A stretch of 64,000 bases of DNA. Origin: Shewanella sp. SR44-3. GTDB taxonomy: Bacteria; Pseudomonadota; Gammaproteobacteria; Enterobacterales; Shewanellaceae. Below the pieces are notes generated by a model. It did not search any database and was not told the DNA's origin. It saw only the letters and a program-made list of their open reading frames with translations. Made by a program: the position numbers and the translations under genes. Shown here in pieces: positions 35,758-44,283 of this stretch. The DNA lies in NCBI RefSeq assembly GCF_014163735.1, contig NZ_JACJDV010000002.1, positions 1-64,000 of the forward strand, given 5' to 3'. Each line of letters starts with the position of its first letter. Position 1 is the stretch's first letter.

Positions 35758-35777
35758 GCGATTAGCGCCTACCTTTT
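35754..35777. terminator. Hairpin shared by two convergent genes
   Basis: GTAGGCG (35754-35760) and CGCCTAC (35766-35772) form a 7-bp stem with a five-base loop, followed by CTTTT on the plus strand. The left arm contains the TAG of fhlB and the right arm contains the TAG of the DUF2802 gene on the other strand. It probably terminates the rightward transcript. Confidence 0.65.
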
Positions 35778-36167
35778 ATGCAGCCTAAGCAATAATTCAG
35801 CCTCAGCTTTAGGCAGCTCACACTCATTCATTAGTTCATCAATACCAGCACCCAATGACACCATTTTAACGGCCCTAGCGTAGAGTTTGGCCTGTGGATC
35901 GTTGTAGCTTGCTTCTTCAAGCATCTCAGATTGCTTGCCTAATTTCTTTTCAATTTCAAGCACTCGGCGTCCAACTCCTATGGTTCCGCTCCTTAGCTCT
36001 TGCAATTCACGCTTAACGGCCTCTCTTTGACGATCGCTCTCTTTTATCAACACAGTTAATGCATCAATTTTGGTTTTTAATTTACTGGTTCTACGCTGTA
36101 AATATAAAATTAACCCTAAGCAAGCCACAACATATGCTAATGCCGCGATTAACAGCTCATCGGCCAT
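35769..36167 (-). CDS. DUF2802 family protein
   Basis: A 132-residue protein with one N-terminal membrane helix (about 5-23) and a coiled-coil segment (about 25-90), ending in a conserved DUF2802 helix pair (DPQAKLYARAVKMVSLGAGI, DELMNECELPKAEAELLLRL). It is commonly encoded next to cheW at the end of polar chemotaxis clusters; its role is unknown. The ATG at 36167 (AAGGGA upstream) is chosen over a longer frame. A hairpin between it and cheW could reduce its expression. Confidence 0.8.
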   Translation of the reverse strand: MADELLIAALAYVVACLGLILYLQRRTSKLKTKIDALTVLIKESDRQREAVKRELQELRSGTIGVGRRVLEIEKKLGKQSEMLEEASYNDPQAKLYARAVKMVSLGAGIDELMNECELPKAEAELLLRLHKR

Positions 36168-36216
36168 CGAAAATCCCTTAATAAATACCGTTATTGGCAT
36201 CAAGCAAATATCAGAC

Positions 36217-36246
36217 AAACAAATGCCAGCAATCAAGCTGGCATTT
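36217..36246 (-). terminator. Hairpin between cheW and the DUF2802 gene
   Basis: A perfect 10-bp stem AAATGCCAGC / GCTGGCATTT (36246-36237 with 36230-36221) lies in the short gap. On the minus strand it is followed by GTTTG, a weak T tract, so it may be a partial terminator or an RNA-stability hairpin. Confidence 0.5.
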
Positions 36247-36262
36247 ACGTCAAATCAACAAC

Positions 36263-36757
36263 TTAGACGTCAGTTAACTCTGCCCATTCATCATCAGATA
36301 ATAGCTTATCCAAATCAACTAGAATCAACAATTCATTGTCTCTGTTACTCACGCCTTGAATGTATTTAGCACTTTCTTCAGTACCAACATTCGGAGCATT
36401 GTCTATTTCTGAACGGCGTAAATAAATAACTTCAGCCACGCTATCAACTAAAATACCTATGACTTGTTTTTCAGCTTCGATAATTACGATCCGAGTAGAA
36501 TCATCAACTTCCACAGAATCCAAACCAAAGCGAGCACGAGTATTAATTACTGTGACAACATTGCCACGCAAGTTAATGATCCCAACGACATAATCTGGCG
36601 CACCTGGCACAGGAGCGATTTCAGTGTAACGCAAAATTTCCTGTACTTGCATTACATTAATGCCATAGGTTTCATTATTGAGCTTAAACATAACCCATTG
36701 TAATACCGGATCATCTTTACTAGCAGCAACAGCTGCAATTTTTCTTGATTCTGTCAT
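36263..36757 (-). CDS. cheW: Chemotaxis coupling protein CheW
   Basis: CheW links chemoreceptors to CheA in the array. The 164-residue protein is a single CheW beta-barrel domain (about 18-155) with the conserved QWVMFKLNNETYGINVMQVQ start, VPGAPDYVVGIINLRGNVVT and DLDKLLSDDEW at the end. It lies eight bases downstream of parP in the same direction. Confidence 0.94.
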   Translation of the reverse strand: MTESRKIAAVAASKDDPVLQWVMFKLNNETYGINVMQVQEILRYTEIAPVPGAPDYVVGIINLRGNVVTVINTRARFGLDSVEVDDSTRIVIIEAEKQVIGILVDSVAEVIYLRRSEIDNAPNVGTEESAKYIQGVSNRDNELLILVDLDKLLSDDEWAELTDV

Positions 36758-36765
36758 AGTTAACC

Positions 36766-37779
36766 TCAGTCAATCGAATCCTGACACCCTAAACCTGCAT
36801 CTAACATTTCAATTAAAGCTTGTACATGCAAAATGCCACACATTTGTTCTTTTACAACACCAGCAAGCCATGGACGCTTACCCGGTTTATCACGCCAGTT
36901 AACGTGAGATTTATTAATTTTTACCGCATTAACTAAGGATTCACACGCTAATCCCCATTCACTGTCTTCTAATAATACAAGATATTGATAATCTATAGAT
37001 TCAGCAAGCTCTTGTGAATATTTTTCTGGCATTACCCAAGCACAAGTATCAACCACGTTAAGTTTAGTATCTCTGTGAGTTTGCACACCTTTAAACCATT
37101 TAGGCCGACCAATTAAATGGCTAATACGTTCAATTTTAACAATACCACCTAAACTGACTAATGGAACCGCTAAGGTTAACCCTGCTACATTAAAGAATAG
37201 TACCTGAAACTCATCATCGAGAACTTCTTGTAAATCTTTTGTAATACTTGGTGGTACTGAACCAGTTTGAGTTTGTAGCGAAACAGCAATCTCAGGCTCA
37301 ACAGCAGTTAAATCCTGGTCAATCACCACTGATTCAAGGTGCATATTTTTATCGGCAGAAAGAGTTATTTCTTTATCTTCCAATACCTTATTTTTATCAG
37401 ACTCAGATACAACTGATGGAACTTTAGCCTCGGGTTGCAATTTTATTGCTTGTCGGATGAGCTCAGCTTTCGCTTTTATCCCTTGTTCTAGGGTTGTTTC
37501 CGTTGCAATAGCTGGTTTTGATACAGCTTCTAATAATTTTTCAAGCGCCTTCTTATCAACATCACGGTTAACTTGAGCTATGGGCTTTGGCAATATACTT
37601 CTAGCAACTGAGCTTGGCGCAACTTGAGTAAATGCGGCTTTTGGCTCGAGCAAGACCTTATTAGCTTCAACAGGCTTAAACTGTTTCGCTTGGGATGCAA
37701 CTTTAACGATTGGCGCAGATTTCTCTTTTAACAATAAATCAAAAAAATCAACTACCGCATCATCAACCGACTTTGACAT
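36766..37779 (-). CDS. parP: ParP: CheW-like polar array protein
   Basis: A 337-residue protein with a long charged, disordered N-terminal part (about 1-185, many Lys/Glu/Ala) and a C-terminal CheW-like (AIF) domain (about 190-330; FQVLFFNVAGLTLAVPLVSL, FKGVQTHRDTKLNVVDTCAW). In Vibrio, ParP binds ParC through its N-terminal part and CheA and receptors through its C-terminal part, holding arrays at the pole. Position between parC and cheW matches. The start overlaps the end of parC by 17 bases, giving coupled translation. Confidence 0.88.
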   Translation of the reverse strand: MSKSVDDAVVDFFDLLLKEKSAPIVKVASQAKQFKPVEANKVLLEPKAAFTQVAPSSVARSILPKPIAQVNRDVDKKALEKLLEAVSKPAIATETTLEQGIKAKAELIRQAIKLQPEAKVPSVVSESDKNKVLEDKEITLSADKNMHLESVVIDQDLTAVEPEIAVSLQTQTGSVPPSITKDLQEVLDDEFQVLFFNVAGLTLAVPLVSLGGIVKIERISHLIGRPKWFKGVQTHRDTKLNVVDTCAWVMPEKYSQELAESIDYQYLVLLEDSEWGLACESLVNAVKINKSHVNWRDKPGKRPWLAGVVKEQMCGILHVQALIEMLDAGLGCQDSID

Positions 37780-38554
37780 GAGAAAACTCCCCAGCCAAAA
37801 GAAAATCTAACAGTCTATCGTAGGCCTTCACACCGCGACAGCTTGGCGCATAATGAGAAGCTGGTATATGGGCTAAACTTGAATCACGAAATTTTGTATC
37901 TACTGGGATCATATCTGGCCACAATGCATGTCTATACTTATCTTGTAATACTTCAAGGGCTAATGGGGATGCTTTAGTTCGCTTATCATACATGGTAGGC
38001 AAAATCGTATAGCTATAACGGGTTTTCTTCGAACGCCCCATTAACTCCATGGTTTTTATCATTCGGTCTAGCCCTTTTATGGCTAGAAACTCCGTTTGCA
38101 CTGGAATGATAATATGCTGACTTGCAGCTAAGGCATTAACCATTAAGACACCTAATACTGGCGGGCAGTCAATGATAGCGACATCATAACGATTTTCTAA
38201 TAGGCTAAGTAAGTTTCGTAGGACCAATCCCATACCTTCTTGATGTCCAAGGGCACGATCTAACGTGGCCAATGCCATAGTGGCAGGAATAAGATCTAAA
38301 CCTTCAACTTGTGAATGAACAATATGTGCCGTGATTAGTTCCAACGATAACTCATTGTGAGCCAAAAATATGTCATAAAGCGAACCAGAAACCGTTTCTG
38401 AGTCTATGCCTAAGTAATACCCAAGCGAAGCATGCGGATCGGTATCTATCATTAATACCCGCATACCCCGTTTAACCAGCGCACCAGCTAAACTTGCAAC
38501 AGAAGTTGTTTTACCAACACCACCCTTCTGATTTGCTACTGTCCATACTTTCAA
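37763..38554 (-). CDS. parC: ParC: ParA-like ATPase for polar chemosensory arrays
   Basis: A 263-residue ParA/MinD-type ATPase with the deviant Walker A KGGVGKTTSVASLAG near residue 10, Walker A' LMIDTDPHASLGYYLGID, and Walker B VAIIDCPPVLG. ParC directs chemotaxis arrays to the cell pole, where the HubP protein is its anchor. This is not a chromosome-partition ParA, because its gene lies in a chemotaxis operon, next to parP and without parB. Confidence 0.9.
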   Translation of the reverse strand: MKVWTVANQKGGVGKTTSVASLAGALVKRGMRVLMIDTDPHASLGYYLGIDSETVSGSLYDIFLAHNELSLELITAHIVHSQVEGLDLIPATMALATLDRALGHQEGMGLVLRNLLSLLENRYDVAIIDCPPVLGVLMVNALAASQHIIIPVQTEFLAIKGLDRMIKTMELMGRSKKTRYSYTILPTMYDKRTKASPLALEVLQDKYRHALWPDMIPVDTKFRDSSLAHIPASHYAPSCRGVKAYDRLLDFLLAGEFSHVKVG

Positions 38555-38584
38555 ATCACGCCTCTCAAGTTTGCCTCAGATAAA

Positions 38585-39013
38585 TTACTGGTTGCCTTTA
38601 GTTTGGCTATCTTCACGGGTCGTTACTCTGATCCCGCCATGGGGTAACTTTATGACTTTAACCCCATCTTCAGTTTCTGACACTATAACGCTATTTTTTT
38701 CTGGCGTACGGGATATGTCTCGTACTTTCACGGGTTTATGATCGTTAGATGTTTCTTTTACCGGTGTTTGACTAAACATATCTATCAATGCATGAGTTTG
38801 TTTTGGGTGTTGCTCCAGCCAATCTGCTATCACAGCAGCTTGTTCATCTGGCACCATAAGTAAAACCTGTGATTGCTGTAATCGATGAACTTCATCCTTT
38901 AGCAGTACCAGCTTATATCGTGACTCTAAATACAAACTGCCAAACACTAGGCTCAAGACTGTGGCAACAAATAAACTTAGCCCCAGTACAATACGACTCA
39001 CACCTTTAGCCAC
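38585..39013 (-). CDS. Small membrane-anchored protein of unknown function, within the chemotaxis operon
   Basis: A 142-residue protein with one N-terminal membrane helix (about 8-28), then a short coiled-coil-like segment (about 33-50), a Pro-poor helical region with [16 protein letters not shown], and a Ser/Thr/Lys/Glu tail. I do not recognise the family. Its start overlaps cheB by eight bases and 30 bases separate it from parC. Such tight packing suggests it works with array or flagellar proteins, but no role can be assigned. Vibrio operons go directly from cheB to parC. Confidence 0.75.
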   Translation of the reverse strand: MAKGVSRIVLGLSLFVATVLSLVFGSLYLESRYKLVLLKDEVHRLQQSQVLLMVPDEQAAVIADWLEQHPKQTHALIDMFSQTPVKETSNDHKPVKVRDISRTPEKNSVIVSETEDGVKVIKLPHGGIRVTTREDSQTKGNQ

Positions 39014-40184
39014 GACTAGACTCTTTCAATATCGCTTCAGCCATTTGATCTAATGAAATTGACTGCGTAGATAATCCTGCAGCAGCAACTGCTTGGGGCA
39101 TACCGTATACTACACAACTGGCCTCATCTTGAGCCCAAATGGTTGCACCTGTAGCTTTAAGCATACGCGCACCTTCTCGGCCATCAGCTCCCATGCCCGT
39201 TAATATTACAGCCAGTACATCACCATTATAGGCCTTAGACGCTGAAGCAAATGTAATATCAACGCTAGGCTTATAGGTCATATCACTGCTACCAGCCAAC
39301 ACTTTAAGGCGACTGACGCTTCCTGCTCGCTCCACCATCATCTGCATACCGCCAGGTGCTAAATAAGCACAACCTGCTTTTAATTGGTCACCATTCTCAG
39401 CCTCTTTGACTTCTATTTTGCACAAACCATTTAAACGAGTAGCAAAGGCCGGGGTAAACGCCGCTGGCATATGTTGAATTAATAAAATTGGATGTGGGTA
39501 ATTAGCAGGAAATTGAGTCAATATTTTTTGTAGTGCAACAGGCCCACCTGTAGAAGTACCTATCAGCAGGGCTTTATATTGCTTACCACTGGCACGTATT
39601 GCAGCAGCTGAAGTACTCACTGGCGCTGGAGCTTTAGAAGGTATTGAGCTTAAGCTTGATGTTGGGCTACGACTTAAACTCGCCGTGCCAGCTAATGTGC
39701 TGGAACTGGATAAACCAGCACGTGGTGGCACACTTGTTCCAGCCGTAGTCGTAGAGCTGGTTGGACGAGAGATTGGTTTATAGATGCGTCTACGGCCAAG
39801 CTCACGGATCCTTTGCTGCAATAAGCTAATAGCTTCGTCTTTATTTGTAGCGATATCTTCGAAACGTTTTGGTAGAAAATCCAACGCTCCAGCATCTAAC
39901 GCATCTAACGTTGCTTTAGCACCATCATGAGTTAATGATGAAAACATCAAAATAGGAATAGGGTTTTGAGCCATGATCTCACGGACAGCTGTGATGCCGT
40001 CCATGACAGGCATTTCTATATCCATAGTGATCACTTGAGGATTCAATTCCGCGGCCATTTTAACGGCTTCTTTACCATTAACTGCAACGCCTATCACTTC
40101 CAACTCAGGATCTTGATTAACAATTTCACTGACTCTGCGACGAAAAAAACTTGAATCATCTACAACTAATACTTGTATGGCCAT
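39006..40184 (-). CDS. cheB: Chemotaxis response regulator protein-glutamate methylesterase CheB
   Basis: CheB demethylates and deamidates chemoreceptors. The receiver domain covers about 1-125 ([13 protein letters not shown], phosphoryl Asp near residue 55; Lys in FLPKRFED). A 70-residue Ser/Pro/Ala-rich linker (about 145-200) follows. The methylesterase domain (about 203-385) has the catalytic Ser in [12 protein letters not shown], His in [10 protein letters not shown] and Asp in [13 protein letters not shown]. Length is a little above E. coli CheB (349) because of the long linker. Confidence 0.95.
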   Translation of the reverse strand: MAIQVLVVDDSSFFRRRVSEIVNQDPELEVIGVAVNGKEAVKMAAELNPQVITMDIEMPVMDGITAVREIMAQNPIPILMFSSLTHDGAKATLDALDAGALDFLPKRFEDIATNKDEAISLLQQRIRELGRRRIYKPISRPTSSTTTAGTSVPPRAGLSSSSTLAGTASLSRSPTSSLSSIPSKAPAPVSTSAAAIRASGKQYKALLIGTSTGGPVALQKILTQFPANYPHPILLIQHMPAAFTPAFATRLNGLCKIEVKEAENGDQLKAGCAYLAPGGMQMMVERAGSVSRLKVLAGSSDMTYKPSVDITFASASKAYNGDVLAVILTGMGADGREGARMLKATGATIWAQDEASCVVYGMPQAVAAAGLSTQSISLDQMAEAILKESSRG

Positions 40185-40209
40185 TTAATTCCTTAACACG
40201 CTATAAAAC

Positions 40210-42366
40210 TTACTTCTTAGAGCCAGCATAGTGTTTGAGTAATCCAGGGACATCTAAGATTAATGCGATACCACCATCAGAGGTAATTGTCGCCCCCGCC
40301 ATACCAGGTGTGCCCTGCAACATTGAACCTAAGGGTTTAATGACCACTTCTTCTTGACCAATTAGCGCATCAACCACAAAACCAACCTGGCTGGTTCCTA
40401 ACTGTAAGATGACCACGTGTCCGTGCTTCTTATCGCCATGCTTTAAAGTTGTCTTGTTTCTGTGCAGCCACTGCTCGAGATAAAAAAGTGGCACAGCTTT
40501 GTTTCTCACGATAACCGTTAACTGGCCATCAACAATATTGGTCTTAGTCAAATCTAAGTGGAAAATTTCGTTCACACTTGATAAAGGTAAAGCAAATATT
40601 TGTTTAGAAACATCAACCATCAATGTCGGCATGATAGCAAGTGTCAAGGGGACTTTAATTTCAAGTATGGTGCCCTTTCCCTTCACAGAATCAATATGCA
40701 CGGTACCGTTAAGTTGGTTAATGCGGGTTTTAACCACATCCATACCCACGCCGCGGCCAGAGATATCTGAAATTTCAACTTTGGTTGAAAATCCAGGCGC
40801 AAAAATTAAGTTATAAGCTTCATTATCAGACATTCTGGCGGCAGAATCTTCATCTAATACACCTCGAGATATCGCAATCTCTTTGAGTTTATTAGGATCC
40901 ATGCCAGCGCCATCATCTTCAATTTTTAATAAGATGTGGTCACCTTCCTGACTCGCAGACAAGGTGATAGTACCTGTACGTGACTTACCACTCGCCTCAC
41001 GAGCAATCGGCATTTCAATACCGTGATCCACCGAGTTTCGCACTAAGTGGACTAGTGGATCTGCTAATGCCTCAACCAAATTTTTATCTAGGTCGGTCTC
41101 TTCACCTACCATGATTAAATCAATTTCTTTATTCAATGTTCGCGCTAAATCTCGTACTACTCGAGGGAAGCGACCAAACACCTTCTTAATTGGCTGCATG
41201 CGGGTTTTCATTACCGCACCCTGCAAATCTGCAGTTACTAAATCTAAATTCGCCAATGCCTTAGACATGGCTTCATCTTCACGAGTAATGCCCAAACTGA
41301 CCAAGCGGTTACGTACTAGTACTAATTCACCGACCATGTTCATGATCTGATCGAGTCTAGCCGTGTCAACACGAACCGTCGTTTCCCCCTGAGGTACAGC
41401 TGTTGCTTTAGCAGGTGCTTTAGCGTCATCTTTAGGCTCAGAAGCTTTAACCACAGGTTTAGGTGCAGGGGGTACCGGAGCAGGTGCTTTAGCTACTGGG
41501 GCAGATGGTGCCACCGGAGCTGGTGCTTTAGCCACAGGAGCTGGTGCTGCTTTTGCAGGTTCAGCGCTGCTTTTGCCATGAAGCTCATCCAGTAGGCGCT
41601 CAAATTCATCATCAGTGATATCATCTGAATCTGTGGCGGCCGCAATTGGAGCTGGTGCTTTAGGTACTGGTGGCGGTGTAACATTCGCTTGGTTACCTGA
41701 ACCGTGAAGCTCATCCAACAATGCTTCAAATTCATCATCAGTGATTTCATCACTCGGGGTGCTGCTAGCCACGGTTGTACTCACTGCTGGTTCTGCTTTA
41801 CCTGGACCATGTAACGCATCCAGTAAGGCTTCAAACTCACTTTCATCTATATCGTCAATTGTGTCATTTTGAGTTGATTCAGTACTAACGTCTTCAATGA
41901 CTTCGACCACTTCGACTTCAGGCTCAGCTTCTTCATAAACGGTTTCTACCACACCACCCATTTCAGAAGGCAATGGCGCACCAGAACTGAGCAGTTTTAG
42001 CTGTCCAAGAAGTTCGGCATCAACAGGGTCTTGAGCTTCCCCTTTCTGAGTTTGACTAAACATCATGTTAATTGCATCTACAGCCTGAAGGATAATATCC
42101 ATCAACTCAGCATTAACACTCCGTTTGCCTGTACGAAGAAGGTCGAAGGTATTTTCTGCCTCATGGCAAACTGCAACCATGGGATTAAGGCTTAAAAAAC
42201 CAGCACCGCCTTTAACGGTGTGGAATCCCCTAAAAATAGCGTTTAGTAGATCTGTGTCATCAGGATTATTTTCAAGAGCAACAAGCTGCTCCGACAGAAG
42301 CTCTAAAATCTCTCCAGCTTCTACCAAAAAGTCCTGGAGTATCTCTTCATCAACATCAAAGGACAT
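40210..42366 (-). CDS. cheA: Chemotaxis histidine kinase CheA
   Basis: CheA autophosphorylates on the P1 His and passes phosphate to CheY and CheB. Domains of the 718-residue protein are P1 (about 1-105, His49 in FRGFHTVKGG), a long acidic then Pro/Ala-rich linker (about 106-325), the P3 dimerisation helices, P4 ATPase (LVHLVRNSVDHGIE N box, DDGAGMDP, GRGVGMDVV) and P5 CheW-like (about 580-715). The linker holds three copies of a motif like DDEFExLLDxLHG (about 170-187, 206-222, 248-264), and no globular P2 domain is evident there. This may be the localisation (LID) region that binds ParP in Vibrio. Confidence 0.95.
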   Translation of the reverse strand: MSFDVDEEILQDFLVEAGEILELLSEQLVALENNPDDTDLLNAIFRGFHTVKGGAGFLSLNPMVAVCHEAENTFDLLRTGKRSVNAELMDIILQAVDAINMMFSQTQKGEAQDPVDAELLGQLKLLSSGAPLPSEMGGVVETVYEEAEPEVEVVEVIEDVSTESTQNDTIDDIDESEFEALLDALHGPGKAEPAVSTTVASSTPSDEITDDEFEALLDELHGSGNQANVTPPPVPKAPAPIAAATDSDDITDDEFERLLDELHGKSSAEPAKAAPAPVAKAPAPVAPSAPVAKAPAPVPPAPKPVVKASEPKDDAKAPAKATAVPQGETTVRVDTARLDQIMNMVGELVLVRNRLVSLGITREDEAMSKALANLDLVTADLQGAVMKTRMQPIKKVFGRFPRVVRDLARTLNKEIDLIMVGEETDLDKNLVEALADPLVHLVRNSVDHGIEMPIAREASGKSRTGTITLSASQEGDHILLKIEDDGAGMDPNKLKEIAISRGVLDEDSAARMSDNEAYNLIFAPGFSTKVEISDISGRGVGMDVVKTRINQLNGTVHIDSVKGKGTILEIKVPLTLAIMPTLMVDVSKQIFALPLSSVNEIFHLDLTKTNIVDGQLTVIVRNKAVPLFYLEQWLHRNKTTLKHGDKKHGHVVILQLGTSQVGFVVDALIGQEEVVIKPLGSMLQGTPGMAGATITSDGGIALILDVPGLLKHYAGSKK

Positions 42367-42381
42367 TAAATTGACTCCTAA

Positions 42382-43122
42382 TTAGAAACCCAGACTCGAT
42401 AGCAGATCATCGACTTCATCCTGACCTGTGACCACGTCTTCACGTAATTCAGCGTTCATTATCGGTCCTTCTGCTTCTATCTTATTATCTACTTTAGCGA
42501 CAGGAGTGCTTTCTATAGCAGTGTCACCAAATACTGTCAGCATGGACACTAGATTGTTTTCCACTTCTCTAACTAAATCAATGACCCTGCGGATCATTTG
42601 CCCTGTTAAGTCTTGGAAATCCTGTGCCATCAGTACTTCATTCAAGAGTTCACGTAGTCGGTTTGAATCGTGCTGACTATGGGACATAAAACTCTGTACA
42701 TCGTGACAAAGGCTTTTAAATTCATCTAAAGCTATGTCACGTCGCATCAATTTTTCCCACATAGGGGAAACAGAATGAATATTGATAATAATGCTATCGG
42801 CCAAAGGGATGCATTCTTCAACCGCATCCATGGTTTTATTTGCAGCTTGTTCAGTCATCTCAATAACATAGTTTAGTCTTTCCTTGGCATCTGGTATTTC
42901 TGTATTGGCCAATTCAACTAATCTGTTATCAACTTGAAAATCCATTAATGCACTATGAAGTTGGCGGGTTAACTTACCCACTTCTTCAAAGAGTTCGCGC
43001 TGCAAAGGCCCCGCTAATTCTCTAATGACATCATCTGCTGTATCTTGATCACCCGCCTCAAGCAATTTAACAAGTTGCTGGGCTTGCTCGAGGGTAATAA
43101 GCCCCGATATTTTTGCCTGCAT
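42382..43122 (-). CDS. cheZ: CheY-P phosphatase CheZ
   Basis: CheZ dephosphorylates CheY-P and so resets flagellar switching. The 246-residue helical protein contains the active-site region EVLMAQDFQDLTGQMIRRVI (Asp and Gln catalytic pair in DFQDLTGQ, about residue 170). The C-terminal DEVDDLLSSLGF is the CheY-binding peptide. Its start lies 14 bases downstream of cheY, and it is followed by cheA 15 bases later. Confidence 0.94.
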   Translation of the reverse strand: MQAKISGLITLEQAQQLVKLLEAGDQDTADDVIRELAGPLQRELFEEVGKLTRQLHSALMDFQVDNRLVELANTEIPDAKERLNYVIEMTEQAANKTMDAVEECIPLADSIIINIHSVSPMWEKLMRRDIALDEFKSLCHDVQSFMSHSQHDSNRLRELLNEVLMAQDFQDLTGQMIRRVIDLVREVENNLVSMLTVFGDTAIESTPVAKVDNKIEAEGPIMNAELREDVVTGQDEVDDLLSSLGF

Positions 43123-43136
43123 GACTTAATCCTTGC

Positions 43137-43520
43137 TTATGCGAGTCGCTCAAAGATTTTATCTAACTTTTCTTTAAGAGTTGCTGCGGTAAATGGCTTT
43201 ACAACATAACCATTTACCCCGGCTTGTGCTGCTGCAATAATCTGCTCACGCTTTGCTTCTGCAGTTACCATAAGAACAGGTAAGTGCTTCAACGAATCAT
43301 CTGCACGAATCGCTTTGAGAAGATCGATACCCTGCATCCCTGGCATGTTCCAATCAGTAACGACGAAATCGAAGTCACCTTTTTGCAACATGGGTAGGGC
43401 TGTAGAGCCATCATCTGCTTCTTGGGTATTGTTAAATCCCAAGTCTCGCAACAAGTTCTTGATGATACGTCTCATTGTTGAAAAGTCGTCAACAATAAGA
43501 ATCTTCATATTCTTGTCCAA
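43137..43520 (-). CDS. cheY: Chemotaxis response regulator CheY
   Basis: CheY-P binds FliM and FliN at the motor to switch its direction. The 127 residues contain [15 protein letters not shown], phosphoryl Asp56 in [13 protein letters not shown] and Lys108 in [12 protein letters not shown]. The start is a TTG at 43520 because GGAGG ends five bases before it, whereas the in-frame ATG four codons later is too far from the site. The sequence closely follows Vibrio CheY3, the form that drives the polar motor. Confidence 0.95.
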   Translation of the reverse strand: MDKNMKILIVDDFSTMRRIIKNLLRDLGFNNTQEADDGSTALPMLQKGDFDFVVTDWNMPGMQGIDLLKAIRADDSLKHLPVLMVTAEAKREQIIAAAQAGVNGYVVKPFTAATLKEKLDKIFERLA

Positions 43521-43563
43521 GGTTTCCTCCGGTGAGCTGACACTCTTTTTGCTCTATTAATAA

Positions 43564-44283
43564 TTATGTTTGTGTCCAATGCTTGAGTTTAGCTTTTAAT
43601 CTGAGCATAGCCTGACTTAAAATCTGACTGACTCTGGATTCGCTAACTTCAAGTATGGCGCCAATTTCTTTTAAATTTAGTGCTTCATCATAATAAAGCG
43701 ATAACACTAAAGCATCTCTTTCTGGCAATGTTTTAATTGCTTCAACCAGCGCTGATTGGAATTGAGTTTCAACTAATTCATCAAAGGATTTATCCATTGA
43801 TGTCTCTTCGGTAACAATCACATCCTGTGATACACCCAAATCTTCTATGCCTATGATTTTTCCAACAGAAACATCATTTAAGATATGATGGTACTCATCG
43901 AGTGACATATCAAGTTTTTCTGCAATTTCTGTGTCACGCGCATCTCTTCCAAAGTGTTGTTCTAGCTCATCAATCACCTGAGCCACGCGCCTTTGATTGC
44001 GATGCACTGAGCGTGGAACCCAGTCTCCTCGGCGAATTTCATCAATCATGGCACCACGAATTCGAATTCCTGCAAAGGTTTCAAACTTAGCACCCTTGGT
44101 ACCATCAAATTTTGAAGCAGCTTCCAGCAGCCCCATCATTCCCGCTTGCAGCAAATCATCCAGTTGCACCGATGCAGGTAATCTTGCAAGCATATGATGA
44201 GCAATTTTTTTCACCAACGGAGCATACTGTTCAATAACGGACGACTTATCATCGAACTGAGTATACGCTGCGGCTTTATTCAC
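43564..44283 (-). CDS. fliA: RNA polymerase sigma-28 factor FliA
   Basis: FliA transcribes late flagellar and chemotaxis genes such as flagellin. The 239-residue protein shows region 2 (QLDDLLQAGMMGLLEAASKF, FAGIRIRGAMIDEIRRGDWV), region 3 and region 4 (LPERDALVLSLYYDEALNLK, IGAILEVSESRVSQILSQAM). It starts with a GTG at 44283 that overlaps the flhG stop region by eight bases, so translation is coupled. FlgM, its usual antagonist, is not in the window. Confidence 0.95.
   Translation of the reverse strand: MNKAAAYTQFDDKSSVIEQYAPLVKKIAHHMLARLPASVQLDDLLQAGMMGLLEAASKFDGTKGAKFETFAGIRIRGAMIDEIRRGDWVPRSVHRNQRRVAQVIDELEQHFGRDARDTEIAEKLDMSLDEYHHILNDVSVGKIIGIEDLGVSQDVIVTEETSMDKSFDELVETQFQSALVEAIKTLPERDALVLSLYYDEALNLKEIGAILEVSESRVSQILSQAMLRLKAKLKHWTQT

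Noticed and set aside
38554-38585. ParB-type partition partner for the ParA-like gene
   Set aside because: No parB-like gene or parS-like cluster is present; the context is chemotaxis, so the ATPase is ParC.
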